Shown here: positions 1 through 8,869 of the stretch, piece by piece
Layout of the letters: every line of letters begins with the position of its first letter
How positions within the stretch are numbered: position 1 is the first letter of the stretch
Source: Verrucomicrobiota bacterium
GTDB lineage: Bacteria > Verrucomicrobiota > Verrucomicrobiia > Limisphaerales > AV2
NCBI GenBank assembly: GCA_003219345.1
Contig: QHOP01000086.1
Coordinates: forward strand, 1 to 31,662
Reading direction: 5' to 3'
DNA length: 31,662 nucleotides
The notes under the pieces: generated by a model
Databases searched by the model: none
Seen by the model: only the letters and a program-made list of their open reading frames with translations
Told to the model about the DNA's origin: nothing
Position numbers and translations under genes: made by a program

Positions 1-853
1 AATGTTCCGGCTCGGTGTAAACGACGAGGTTCGTGCCGTGCATCGGCTCGACCGTGGCAAAAAATCTTTTTCCGCCCGGCAATTTGCCGAGTCGGACTTC
101 GCCTGCGCCGCCGCTCTCGGTGCCGGAGAGCTGTGCCAGCTTGAGCGCGCTCGCGTCCGGGTCCCAGTTCAGCACAAAGACGCCTTCACGCGACGCAATC
201 AACAATTCCTGCGCCGCGTCGTCGTCCCATTGCACGGGATCGAGATTGTGCGTCATGTGTAATGCGTCGTTCAGCGGGCGGGTCGTCCAATCCTGCTTCG
301 GATCGGCGGGCTTTTTGTAGGCGAGAATTTTGGCGCCATCACCCTGCCCGTTTTTGTTGCCGCGACCGTGCAGAGGCGCCACGACGAGTTCATATTCGTT
401 TTGCCAGTTCTTCACCCAGCGCATCCGGTGCACCGTCGGCTCGTGATGCAACGCCACGGCCTCCCATTTTTGCGTCCGATCTTTCGGCGGGACCAAATAA
501 AACACGGCGCCGCTGTTCACCGTGTCGCCGGGATTCCAGGCGGCACCCACGGCGATTTCGCATTTGCCGTCCCCGTCAATGTCCGCGGCAGCGATGCAAA
601 CGTTGTCCTCTTTGGTAAGATTCTCGGCGAGGACGAACTTTTCCCACGTTGGGTTTTTGTACCAGACGAATTGCTTTTTGTCGGCGAGCAGGATGTCCGG
701 TTTGCCGTCCCCGTCCACGTCGGCGACGGTCACGCCGTAACCGATTTCAATTTTCGTATCGATATCAACCGCGCGGAATCCTGGATGAGGCGGCTCGACA
801 GCCAGCGACGACACGGCCACACAAAATATCGGAAAAAAAATCTTTGTCTTCAT
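1..853 (-). CDS. Secreted VCBS/FG-GAP repeat protein, 3' end outside window
   Basis: I read this gene by translating the reverse strand from the ATG at 853; about 284 codons are open up to the window edge, so the C-terminus is missing. Residues 1-19 look like a signal peptide (MKTKIFFPIFCVAVSSLAVE). Two calcium-binding VCBS/FG-GAP motifs are clear: DVDGDGKPDILLAD near residue 45 and DIDGDGKCEIAVGA near residue 91. Such proteins usually form extracellular beta-propellers; no enzymatic motif is visible. It is divergent from the HEAT-repeat gene at 924, so the 70-bp gap must hold both promoters. Substrate or partner is unknown. Family assignment is solid, function is not. Confidence 0.85.
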   Translation of the reverse strand, partial: MKTKIFFPIFCVAVSSLAVEPPHPGFRAVDIDTKIEIGYGVTVADVDGDGKPDILLADKKQFVWYKNPTWEKFVLAENLTKEDNVCIAAADIDGDGKCEIAVGAAWNPGDTVNSGAVFYLVPPKDRTQKWEAVALHHEPTVHRMRWVKNWQNEYELVVAPLHGRGNKNGQGDGAKILAYKKPADPKQDWTTRPLNDALHMTHNLDPVQWDDDAAQELLIASREGVFVLNWDPDASALKLAQLSGTESGGAGEVRLGKLPGGKRFFATVEPMHGTNLVVYTEPEH

Positions 854-923
854 AAGAGGAATGGTGGAACTGTACGGGCACAGAGCCGCATCGTCCAAAC
901 TTTTCTCAGAGGTTTTTGGTCAA

Positions 924-1859
924 ATGAAAACGGTGAACAGCCAGCACAAAGAGATGAACGGCCAGCAGCGCCTGATCAAACTGGCCGGCTGGACGTCACT
1001 TGCTGTCGCGCTGGCCGGCGTGTTGGTCTTGCGCTTACGCGAGCCGCTTTACCAGGGCAAACCCGTCAGCGCGTGGATCGAAGAGTTGGGAGACAACTCA
1101 TACGCGGCGGCGAGAGCGCTTCAGGAGATTGGACCGGGGGCCATTTCTCCGCTGACCCGGGCTTTGGAAAGAAAGCCGTCGGGTTGGCTCAACGCGTGCG
1201 CAGCGGTCCTCAGCCATTCCCCTCGATTCCTGAGACCAAAGCTGGCCGCTTACTATGCCGCGATCACCCGGCGTGGTTCGCAAATCCCACGGCTGCGCAT
1301 TGCCGCGGCTCAGGTGTTGGGTGACTTCGGGCCCGTTGCCGGAAAGGCCACGCCTGCGCTGGTGGAAGCATTGAGCGACGCGAACGCCACCCTGCGACTC
1401 AACGCCGCCTTTGCTCTGGGAAAAATCGGAGCAAAGCCGGAGCTGGCCGTGCCGGCGCTGGCTGGCCGACTCGACGATCCGACTGAAGGAGTCCGCATGT
1501 ATGCCGCCATCGCGCTGAAAAAATTCGGAACGCAAGCGGCGACTGCCGTTCCCGCGTTGATTGCGATGCTGAAAGACCCTGGCTGGCAAGTGCGCGAGCG
1601 GGCCGCCCTGGCCCTGGGAGCGGTCGGACAAAATCAGGCGAGCGTGGTTCCGGCGCTCGAGAAAACCCTGCTGGACGAGCATCGCTTTGTGCGGGCGTCG
1701 GCCGCCCTCGCCCTCGCTTCAATCGCCCCGCACGCGAAGACGGCCCGCGCCGCCCTTGAACGGGCACGTTACGATCCGGACGCCGAAGTCCGGTACAGCG
1801 CGGGGTTGGCGGTGAGCCAAATCGATTCTGAAGCAGACGGCCGAACCGACTTGAAATGA
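924..1859 (+). CDS. Membrane-anchored HEAT-repeat protein
   Basis: The reading frame is open from 861, but I prefer the ATG at 924 (MKTVNSQHKE), which has AGAGG about 11 nt upstream; the ATG at 861 has a similar motif only one base away. The 311-aa product has one N-terminal membrane segment (about residues 17-37, TSLAVALAGVLVLRL) and then helical repeats to the C-terminus. At least five HEAT-like units of about 35 residues are visible, with recurring V.R..AALALG..G and VPAL...L phrases (for example RMYAAIALKKFG, RERAALALGAVG, RASAALALASIA). HEAT proteins are scaffolds for protein-protein contacts; no catalytic residue is seen. The partner is unknown. Confidence 0.85.
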   Translation: MKTVNSQHKEMNGQQRLIKLAGWTSLAVALAGVLVLRLREPLYQGKPVSAWIEELGDNSYAAARALQEIGPGAISPLTRALERKPSGWLNACAAVLSHSPRFLRPKLAAYYAAITRRGSQIPRLRIAAAQVLGDFGPVAGKATPALVEALSDANATLRLNAAFALGKIGAKPELAVPALAGRLDDPTEGVRMYAAIALKKFGTQAATAVPALIAMLKDPGWQVRERAALALGAVGQNQASVVPALEKTLLDEHRFVRASAALALASIAPHAKTARAALERARYDPDAEVRYSAGLAVSQIDSEADGRTDLK

Positions 1860-1890
1860 CGGTCAGGAGGTGAGGGCTTCAGCGCCCCTT

Positions 1891-1940
1891 CATGAACCTG
1901 CCCCCCCACCCCGTCCTTCTCCCCCAATGGGGGAGAGGGT
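1891..1940. repeat. REP-like palindromic repeat, diverged copy
   Basis: This stretch reads CATGAACC, then a C-rich block with CACCC, then CTCCCCC, a short loop and GGGGGAGAGGG. The same ordered blocks form the two tandem units at 19597-19844, so this is a third, partial copy. It lies in the 172-bp gap between the HEAT gene and the next gene and can fold as a hairpin. Confidence 0.7.
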
Positions 1941-2031
1941 CTCTGTCCGAAGAAACATGCCCAGAGGGACTTGTTTTCCATCAAGCGCGCCTTATAAGTA
2001 TGGTGAACCGCCTGGCAACCACTCAAAGTTT

Positions 2032-2193
2032 ATGGGAAAATTATTCTCCAACTGCTTGATTCTCTTTTGCCTCCCGTTCGCCAGCCAGGGCATCAAAGCT
2101 GGTCTTGCGTACCCCGATCCCCCGGGCGGCTGGACTTACACCTTTAACTGGTTCGAGCGAATGGGATGGCTCCCGTGTTGGACCTGTCATTGA
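2032..2193 (+). pseudogene. Signal-peptide fragment frameshifted from the secreted protein downstream
   Basis: From the ATG at 2032 this frame reads a typical export signal (MGKLFSNCLILFCLPFASQG) and then AYPDPPGGWTYTF, a phrase that looks like a mature N-terminus. It then runs into a stop at 2191-2193. The rest of the protein continues one base ahead in the other frame, from about 2155 (EWDGSRVGPV). The two pieces belong to one gene split by a net +1 frameshift between about 2140 and 2165. By memory of related verrucomicrobial proteins, extra residues normally sit between GGWTY and EWDGS, so a short deletion is more likely than a single-base slip. Confidence 0.65.
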
Positions 2194-5074
2194 CGTGACG
2201 ACCAACAAACCCGGTGGCGCGTCAGCTTTCACAGAAGGCGACCCGGCGTCTCCCGGGAGCAGCGTGACGTATCTGCGCATACAGGACACGGGAAACCCGA
2301 GTCAGTACGGTTTTGCGGCCCCGAGCAATCGCAAGCTACAGTTCGTCCACGACATGACGGCGGAAGGCCCCACGGACACTTTTCTGGATGACGGGTTCAC
2401 CATTACTTTTCGCGCCCGAATTCCCACCCCGTCCAAAACTACGAATGCGCTGGATAATCTCTATCCCAACGGCGAGAGCGGGAGTGGTCCCCAGCCTTAT
2501 CCCGCTGGCGGGGATGGTTATTTGATTGCCGATAACGCCAATGGACTTTTCAACCCCCGTCAAGCGGCAGTCGGAAAGCGCGGCTTCTCTTTGGTGACGA
2601 GCAACGACACGCTCGGCGGCCTCAACGCGACTCCCAGGGCCAACTTCCAGGGCCTGCAGGTCAACGGTCTCAATGGAACTACGCCCGTCAACACCATTGA
2701 TTTCAATGAAGCGCCGGCGCAATTCCTGCCCCTTGACCCGACCGAATGGAATGAGTTCTGGATCGTGGCGCAGAAGGACAACTCAGGCCTTGGAACCCAC
2801 GTGCTGTTGGTTTACACCAACGGTTCGGCGTCTGCGCAAATTTTCCATGTGACTGCGGCCAGCTCTGGCGGGGAAAGCGGCGGCGGCGGGCCGAACCATA
2901 TCGAAATGGGCATGTCACAAACCGCGCAAATGGGTTGTGCCGATGTGGACTTTTTAGCGTATAAGTTCGAGGCCGTATTTCCGCCCGGCGCCGGAGGGCT
3001 TCCGCCGGAAATCTCTAATGTTTCTCCGCTTCCGCCGCCACCGGGGAACCTCTTCTTTCCCGCCGCAAACGGCGTTTCGTTCACCGCGAGTTCATTTGGC
3101 AGCAGCACGATTCCAACCGCAGGCGTCGTGTTGGTCCTTAATGGAACCAACGTCAGCGGCAGCCTGAACATCACCGGGCCCAATACCAATCTCACCGTGA
3201 CCTATAAGGGTCTTGCGGACAACACAATTTACACAGGGCGAATCACGGTGACCGATTCCGGAGGCCAGTCAGCGACTTTCCCTCTCCAGTTCGACACCTT
3301 CACCGAGCCCAGTGCGTTGATCATTGAAGCGGAGGATTACAACTATGGCAGCGGCCAGTTCACGGACAATCCCGCGCCCGGCATTTACGCGGGGTTCACC
3401 GGCATGCCGGAGGTGGATTTCCACGACGTCACCCCGTCAACCCTGGGCGATTATCGCACCTCGGACGCAGTGGACACCCTGCTATCAACGGACACCGTGC
3501 GCAACGCCACCGATTTTGAGGTCAGCTCCGTAGAGCAAGGTGAATGGCTGAACTACACGCACACCTTCCCGTTTCTGCCGTCCGCAGCCAACTACAGTGT
3601 GTATTTGCGTTATGCCAGCCAGGTCGCACAACAAGTCCGGCTGGACCTGGTCACGGGAGACCGCACCAAACCGAATCAAGCCACGAGCTTCCTTGGCACC
3701 TTCCCGGCCACCAACAGTGGCGTGGCCCACACTTACGCGCGGCTCATTGACGCCTTTGGCAATCCGCTCACCGCCACTTTGGCCGGCGTCCAGACGCTGC
3801 GATTGACCGCGCCCGAAGCGAGCGTAAACCTGCAATTGAATTATCTGGTCCTCGTGGGGGTCGGTAACGGAACAAACCCGCCGGTGGTTGGCTTCGCATC
3901 ACCGGGGCCGAACTCAACCAACCTGCTGCCGGACGCGCCCATCCAGATCGCGATAGTGAACCGTGACTCATTCGTAGCGCCCGCGAGCATTAGCTTCCAG
4001 TTCGACGGGACCGACGTGACCAGCGCGGCGACTATCACCAGCACCGCTACCGGGGCGTCGATTACTTATCAACCGCCAAGCGCGTTGACCCTCAACTCAA
4101 CGCACACGAACCGGCTGTTCTTCAGTGATAATAACGCGGCGCGAACCTTCACCAATCAATGGACCTTTACGGTGGCCAACCTGCCGGTGCTGGCAGCGGC
4201 CTGGGCCACGGCACCGGGTTCCGGCCTGACCAATGGATTCAATGTCCAAATCCACTGGCACAACGGAGGTCAGGACCTCCTTTTCCCAAACAACGCGACC
4301 CGGGCAGAGGACCAGGTTGGCAACCTGCTGAAAGACGCGGACACCGGCCTGCCCTACGTTAACGATGCTGCCGGTCCGAACGGGGACGGCACCTACTCCG
4401 AAACCAATGTCATCAATTACAGCAACGACGGCACGGACCGCGGGTCGTTTCCCGGCGACCAGCCATTCCCTTACATCGATCCCGGTACGCCGAACCACAT
4501 CGCTATGGTGGTGACGGCCAACCTCGAGCTGTCCGCCGGATTGCATCGCTTTGGCGTGCGCCGGGACGACGGTTTTAAACTCGTCGCCGGACCGGATTTT
4601 ACGCGCGCCGGCGCGACTTTGGTATTGGGCGATTTTGAACCGGGTGGCGAAAGCCCCACCGCGACTACGGAGTTTGATTTTATGGTCCAAACCAATGGCC
4701 TCTATCCATTCCGGCTGGTTTTCTTTCAGAACTCCGGCCCCTGCGATATCGAATGGTACTCAATAGACCGTCTCACCGGCGTGGCCGCCCTGATCAATAA
4801 CCCAACCAATTCAACTTCAGTGAAAGCGTATAGGGCTCGCACGGCGCCGATAACCAACCTGCGAATCGTTAACCCACAACTGACCGGCGGCAACATCACA
4901 TTCTCCTTCGCCACGGTTGCCGGCCACAGCTACTACATCGACTACCAGGACGTGATCACCGATACTTGGCAGCTTCAGACTGGGACCGGGGTCTCGGGAG
5001 ACGGGACCATCAAAGCCTTCAGCACTCCGACCAACGCAGCGGCAACAAGATTCTATCGTGTCCGGGCGCAATGA
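2105..5074 (+). CDS. Large secreted multidomain carbohydrate-binding-like protein (frameshifted at its start)
   Basis: The listed frame opens at a TTG (2105) that is probably not the true start; the real N-terminus is the signal peptide at 2032 in another frame. Up to residue about 300 the protein looks like a concanavalin/LamG-type beta-sandwich. An Ig-like section follows. A CBM6-like module begins near residue 409 (EAEDYNYGSGQF) and contains QGEWLNYTHTF and YSVYLRYAS. A PA14-like stretch lies near residues 805-900 (HRFGVRRDDGFKLVAG). The last 70 residues (HSYYIDYQDV, then RFYRVRAQ) match the tail of the CotH protein at 10145. No catalytic site is evident. It probably acts outside the cell or on its surface, binding polysaccharide. 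A pseudopilin gene follows after 39 bp. Confidence 0.8.
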   Translation: MRTPIPRAAGLTPLTGSSEWDGSRVGPVIDVTTNKPGGASAFTEGDPASPGSSVTYLRIQDTGNPSQYGFAAPSNRKLQFVHDMTAEGPTDTFLDDGFTITFRARIPTPSKTTNALDNLYPNGESGSGPQPYPAGGDGYLIADNANGLFNPRQAAVGKRGFSLVTSNDTLGGLNATPRANFQGLQVNGLNGTTPVNTIDFNEAPAQFLPLDPTEWNEFWIVAQKDNSGLGTHVLLVYTNGSASAQIFHVTAASSGGESGGGGPNHIEMGMSQTAQMGCADVDFLAYKFEAVFPPGAGGLPPEISNVSPLPPPPGNLFFPAANGVSFTASSFGSSTIPTAGVVLVLNGTNVSGSLNITGPNTNLTVTYKGLADNTIYTGRITVTDSGGQSATFPLQFDTFTEPSALIIEAEDYNYGSGQFTDNPAPGIYAGFTGMPEVDFHDVTPSTLGDYRTSDAVDTLLSTDTVRNATDFEVSSVEQGEWLNYTHTFPFLPSAANYSVYLRYASQVAQQVRLDLVTGDRTKPNQATSFLGTFPATNSGVAHTYARLIDAFGNPLTATLAGVQTLRLTAPEASVNLQLNYLVLVGVGNGTNPPVVGFASPGPNSTNLLPDAPIQIAIVNRDSFVAPASISFQFDGTDVTSAATITSTATGASITYQPPSALTLNSTHTNRLFFSDNNAARTFTNQWTFTVANLPVLAAAWATAPGSGLTNGFNVQIHWHNGGQDLLFPNNATRAEDQVGNLLKDADTGLPYVNDAAGPNGDGTYSETNVINYSNDGTDRGSFPGDQPFPYIDPGTPNHIAMVVTANLELSAGLHRFGVRRDDGFKLVAGPDFTRAGATLVLGDFEPGGESPTATTEFDFMVQTNGLYPFRLVFFQNSGPCDIEWYSIDRLTGVAALINNPTNSTSVKAYRARTAPITNLRIVNPQLTGGNITFSFATVAGHSYYIDYQDVITDTWQLQTGTGVSGDGTIKAFSTPTNAAATRFYRVRAQ

Positions 5075-5113
5075 TTCAGCCGCCCGTGCGAACAAAGTTC
5101 GAGGCGACCAAAG

Positions 5114-5992
5114 ATGAAAGTGAGGACAACAATCGCAAGCCCGGCGCCCTGGTCAGGGAAAAACCTGGTGCGATGGCTTGGCTTCACGTTGATCGAACTC
5201 CTGGTCGTCATCGCGATCATCGCCATCCTGGCAGCGTTGCTCCTGCCCGCTTTGGTCGAAGCCAAGACCAAGGCACAAGGGATCATGTGCATGAACAATC
5301 ATCGACAATTGCTCCTGGCCTGGAAACTTTACGCTGACGATAATCGCGACGAGTTGGTGGCAGCCTCGCGATGGAGACCGCCAGGCGCTGCTGCGGACCT
5401 GCCTGATTGGACCAGCGGCAACAGCATGACGCTGGACGATCCCCGCAATGAGAACAACTGGAACGCCGACAAATACAATAAGGCCAGCGTGCTCTGGCCG
5501 TTTTGTGGCAACTCTCTGGGGATTTGGAAATGTCCGGCCGACCGGAGCATCGGAGTCAATAATCAGGGCAAAACCGTGCCCCGCATCAGGAGCATGTCCA
5601 TGAGTTGTTGGGTGGGCGGCCACCCGCTCTATGAAGGCTGGAAGACGTATCGAAAAACGTCGGACCTGCTCGATCCTGGGCCGTCGCGCACAGCGGTCTT
5701 TTTGGATGAAAGAGAAGACAGCATCAATGACGGTTATTTCGTTATCGACATGGGCGGCTATCCGAATCAGCCCGCCCAGTGGCAAATCGTGGACTTTCCG
5801 GCGAGCTATCACAATCGGGCGGGCGGCTTTTCCTTTGCCGACGGCCATTCCGAAATCAAAAAGTGGCTCGATGCGCGCACCTGTCCGCGCTTGCAGAAGC
5901 GCGATTTGGACCTCATCAGTAACCGAACCAAATTCGGCGCCAATAATGTGGACGTGTTCTGGATGCAGGACCGCAGCACTCGTCCTGAATAA
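5114..5992 (+). CDS. Type II secretion-like pseudopilin with H-X9-DG motif
   Basis: The 292-aa protein has a prepilin peptidase site and a following hydrophobic helix: RWLG|FTLIELLVVIAIIAIL, cleavage after G23, with the conserved Glu at +5. The C-terminal half carries the H-X9-DG signature (HNRAGGFSFADG), typical of a large family of Planctomycetota/Verrucomicrobiota pseudopilin-like proteins. It is expected in the inner membrane and possibly in a type II secretion or pilus-like fibre. GAGG lies 9-10 nt before the ATG at 5114. It starts 39 bp after the large secreted protein on the same strand, which suggests co-transcription but does not prove a shared role. Its stop is 2 nt from the stop of the convergent glutaredoxin gene. 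Confidence 0.9.
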   Translation: MKVRTTIASPAPWSGKNLVRWLGFTLIELLVVIAIIAILAALLLPALVEAKTKAQGIMCMNNHRQLLLAWKLYADDNRDELVAASRWRPPGAAADLPDWTSGNSMTLDDPRNENNWNADKYNKASVLWPFCGNSLGIWKCPADRSIGVNNQGKTVPRIRSMSMSCWVGGHPLYEGWKTYRKTSDLLDPGPSRTAVFLDEREDSINDGYFVIDMGGYPNQPAQWQIVDFPASYHNRAGGFSFADGHSEIKKWLDARTCPRLQKRDLDLISNRTKFGANNVDVFWMQDRSTRPE

Positions 5993-5994
5993 TA

Positions 5995-6336
5995 CTATTT
6001 CTGGACGAACTGAATGCCCGTGCCTCGCGGCATTTCATCCGCGCAGGGCTGGTTGGTCGGCGCGTCGGGCGCTCGCTCATTCGGCGCCACCAGTTTGTTC
6101 GCCAGCAAATACGCCTCAACTTCCTCGCCGCTGATGTCCGCCAGCATGCGGCCGCCGATCTCCACACAAGGGCTGAGCATTTGACCGCTTTTCTCGATCA
6201 TCTCCTGGCGCTGGGCCGGGTCGTTGATGATGTCGCGGTCTTCGTACGGCAGATCGTATTTCTTGAGGACGGCGCGCACGCCGTTGCTCCAGCCGCACGA
6301 CGGTTTCAGGTAGGCAATGATTTTCGGTTTGTTCAT
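5995..6336 (-). CDS. Glutaredoxin-like protein with CGWS active site
   Basis: I chose the ATG at 6336 (MNKPKIIAYLKPSCGWSNG), giving 113 aa; the frame is open further upstream but the added sequence is not glutaredoxin-like. The thioredoxin-fold active site is C14-G-W-S17, a monothiol form, since the second Cys of the dithiol CxxC is Ser here. The cis-proline region is present as LSPCVEIGG, with an extra Cys directly after the Pro. The C-terminal 25 residues extend past the usual fold and contain one more Cys. Likely role: thiol-disulfide exchange or Fe-S handling in the cytoplasm. It is convergent with the pseudopilin gene. Confidence 0.8.
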   Translation of the reverse strand: MNKPKIIAYLKPSCGWSNGVRAVLKKYDLPYEDRDIINDPAQRQEMIEKSGQMLSPCVEIGGRMLADISGEEVEAYLLANKLVAPNERAPDAPTNQPCADEMPRGTGIQFVQK

Positions 6337-6535
6337 AGTTTTCAAAATTCCGCCCATAAAGTGCCATAGCCCGGTCGTTTGGCAATACTTTCCTGAACCG
6401 ATTTCCGATGGCCGGTCCAACGAACCGCAGCCGCCGGCGTCAGAAGACGGAAAATCTGTCCAACTCGTTGTCCCGGTGGCTGAGCGCAACCAGTTTCCGA
6501 TTGCGGATTACGAATGACCGATTGTTAAATCCGTC

Positions 6536-7663
6536 ATGCCGCTGAACGTCTTAATCGTCCCCGACAAATTCAAGGGAACGCTGACCGCTCAGGCCGCCGC
6601 CGAATTGATTGCCAGGGGATGGCATGAGGCGCGCCCTCAAGACAAACTGGAACTGTTGCCCATGAGCGATGGCGGCGATGGCTTTGGCGAAGTTCTGGGC
6701 CGGCTGTTAAAGGTGGAAGAACGAACCGTTGCGACTTTGGACCCCGCGCACAGCCCGCGGGAAGCGAAATGGTGGTGGGACCCGAAAACCAGGACCGGCA
6801 TCATCGAATCGGCCAAAATCATCGGACTGGCACTTCTGCCTCCCAACAAATTTCACCCGTTCGATCTGGACACCTACGGTTTGGGAGCCCCGCTGCTGGC
6901 GGCCGCCCATCTGGGCGCGCGGCAGTGCCTGATGGGCATCGGCGGCAGCGCCACGAACGACGGCGGCTTTGGCGTCGCGCGTTCATTCGGCTGGATTTTT
7001 CTGGATAAACACGACCGACCCATCGAGCAGTGGCGCCGACTGATTTCGTTGCAGCGAATTTGTCCGCCACCGCCGGCAGGAGAACTGCCCGAACTGGTCG
7101 TCGCCGTCGATGTTCGGAATCCTCTCCTCGGCGCGACCGGCGCCACCCGTGTTTACGGGCCACAGAAGGGACTCCGGCCCGAGGATTTTGAACACGCGGA
7201 AAAATGTCTCCGCCAACTGGCCGAAGTGGTCGAGCGGGACCTGCGTTTGGACGCAGCGGCGGAACCCGGCACCGGAGCGGCCGGTGGACTCGGTTTTGGT
7301 TTGCGTTGTTTCTTTAACGCGCGGTTGGATTCCGGCTTTAACCTCTTCGCGCGCCACGCCCGATTGCAGGAACGCATTCGGGCGGCTCAATTGGTCATCA
7401 CCGGCGAAGGCGCGATTGACGCGTCAACTCTGATGGGCAAAGGCGTCGGCGAGATCGCCAGATTCTGCCAGGAAGCCAACGTGCCTTGCCTTGGTCTGGC
7501 GGGCACCTTCCGCAGCGATGAGCTGGAGGGGCAAACCCGTTATTTCACCGGGGTGTTCGGCGTGTCACCGCATCTGACGACACCGGAACTCGCCATGCGC
7601 GACCCCGGGTTTTGGCTGGCGCATCTGGCAGCGGACGCGGCGCGAAACTGGATCGACCTATGA
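6536..7663 (+). CDS. Glycerate kinase (GlxK/GarK family)
   Basis: The 375-aa length and motifs fit class II glycerate kinases, which phosphorylate D-glycerate to a phosphoglycerate. Visible family motifs are VLIVPDKFKGTLTAQ at residues 5-19, MSDGGDGFGE near residue 42, IGGSATNDGGFG near residue 135 and GTGAAGGLGFG near residue 245. The protein is cytoplasmic, with no signal. It starts 199 bp from the divergent glutaredoxin gene and stands alone on its strand. The product feeds glycolysis or serine/glyoxylate metabolism. Whether it makes 2- or 3-phosphoglycerate cannot be read from sequence by eye. Confidence 0.92.
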   Translation: MPLNVLIVPDKFKGTLTAQAAAELIARGWHEARPQDKLELLPMSDGGDGFGEVLGRLLKVEERTVATLDPAHSPREAKWWWDPKTRTGIIESAKIIGLALLPPNKFHPFDLDTYGLGAPLLAAAHLGARQCLMGIGGSATNDGGFGVARSFGWIFLDKHDRPIEQWRRLISLQRICPPPPAGELPELVVAVDVRNPLLGATGATRVYGPQKGLRPEDFEHAEKCLRQLAEVVERDLRLDAAAEPGTGAAGGLGFGLRCFFNARLDSGFNLFARHARLQERIRAAQLVITGEGAIDASTLMGKGVGEIARFCQEANVPCLGLAGTFRSDELEGQTRYFTGVFGVSPHLTTPELAMRDPGFWLAHLAADAARNWIDL

Positions 7664-7870
7664 TAATCAGCTTGTCGTGGCCGGGACGCCCCACTATCTT
7701 AGCCGCGTGTTCCTGAAGCTCCGCAGCCGGCCCGGCATCGTTGCGATGATCTTTCTCGCCTGACTTTGCCCGAGGATCCAAAGAATTTCCCGAAGCGAAG
7801 CGTGTCGGCTCAGGTGAAAAACAATTTTCAGTGATTCATGGCCTGCGGTATATTAGGCGAGCCGTAATTG

Positions 7871-8608
7871 ATGAACAAAAGGACGAAAATCGCGTTGTAC
7901 GTTTTTCTGGCGCTGAGCGCCTGTCTGTTCATCTGGCGTTTCCAGAGCAATTACGCGCGGTTGATGAAGGAAGGCGAAACAAAAACCGACACTGACCTGA
8001 TCAAAGTCAAGGTGCCGGATTACCAGAGAATGGCAGCGCCTGCCAAAACTGATTATCACCTCGGCGGCTGGGGCGCGGGAATGGTGCTCTCGCTGGTCGG
8101 TCTGGGGCTGATGGTGGCCCATGACGTTTACGACGAAGGCGAAGGCATCACCAGTCCCGACTACGAAAAGGCCGAGGAGGAATGGGCCAACGGCAATTTC
8201 CTCGAAGCCATTCAGCTCATGCGCGATTATCTGAAACAAAACCCGCGCGAACAACATGTCGCCTTGCGCATCGCCGAGATTTACGAAAAAGACCTCCAGA
8301 ATTTTCTCGCCGCCGCCCTGGAATATGAGGAAGTCCTGAAACAGAAACTGCCGCCCGAACGCTGGGGCTGGGCGGCCATTCATCTCTGCAATCTTTACAC
8401 CGGCAAACTGAATCAACCGGACAAAGCCATCGCCCTGCTCCAACGCATCGTCACCGACTATGGCAGGACCGCCGCCGCGGAAAAGGCGCGCAAACGGTTG
8501 GCCCAACTTGAGGAGGAAGGCATCGTCCCGACGGCCACCGAAACGGCTGCAGCGCCCGCGCCGTCGACTTCCAATTTGCCTCCGGGCTTTGCGCCAAAGA
8601 AATTGTAG
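7871..8608 (+). CDS. Membrane-anchored TPR protein
   Basis: I start at the ATG at 7871 (MNKRTKIAL); a TTG directly before it is in frame but less likely. The 245-aa product has two hydrophobic segments, about residues 7-24 (IALYVFLALSACLFIW) and a glycine-rich one near 68-87 (GMVLSLVGLGLMVAH). TPR-like helices follow (KAEEEWANGNFLEAIQLM, AALEYEEVL, PDKAIALLQRIVTDYG). The C-terminus is Ala/Pro-rich. It probably displays a TPR protein-binding domain at the membrane. The partner is unknown. The 207 bp upstream hold no gene I can see. Confidence 0.75.
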   Translation: MNKRTKIALYVFLALSACLFIWRFQSNYARLMKEGETKTDTDLIKVKVPDYQRMAAPAKTDYHLGGWGAGMVLSLVGLGLMVAHDVYDEGEGITSPDYEKAEEEWANGNFLEAIQLMRDYLKQNPREQHVALRIAEIYEKDLQNFLAAALEYEEVLKQKLPPERWGWAAIHLCNLYTGKLNQPDKAIALLQRIVTDYGRTAAAEKARKRLAQLEEEGIVPTATETAAAPAPSTSNLPPGFAPKKL

Positions 8609-8869
8609 GATTGCGCGGACACCCGTTCCCTCCGCCAGCGGCCGTTTGAAGCTGCCGGCTGCACGGCGGTGTCCTGATTTGGCTGTATCGGCGCTGGGTG
8701 AGCGACGTTTCGGCGGTCATAGACCGACGCTACGATTCAAAGTTTGAGATTAGGACACTGCTTCCAACACGCGTTGCTTGCATCACTCCTTCGCCTCCGT
8801 TACCGTCCGTGCCTTGGATTGTATGTCCCTAACGGACGGACAACTGACGACATACCACTGACAATTGAA

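Noticed and set aside
368..1324. 318-codon plus-strand frame over the left end
   Set aside because: Antisense to the VCBS protein and out of frame with the HEAT protein; no protein-like motifs.
8803..8839. 8-bp inverted repeat CCGTCCGT/ACGGACGG before dapL
   Set aside because: Short arms with a 21-nt loop and no T-run or known operator; could be chance.
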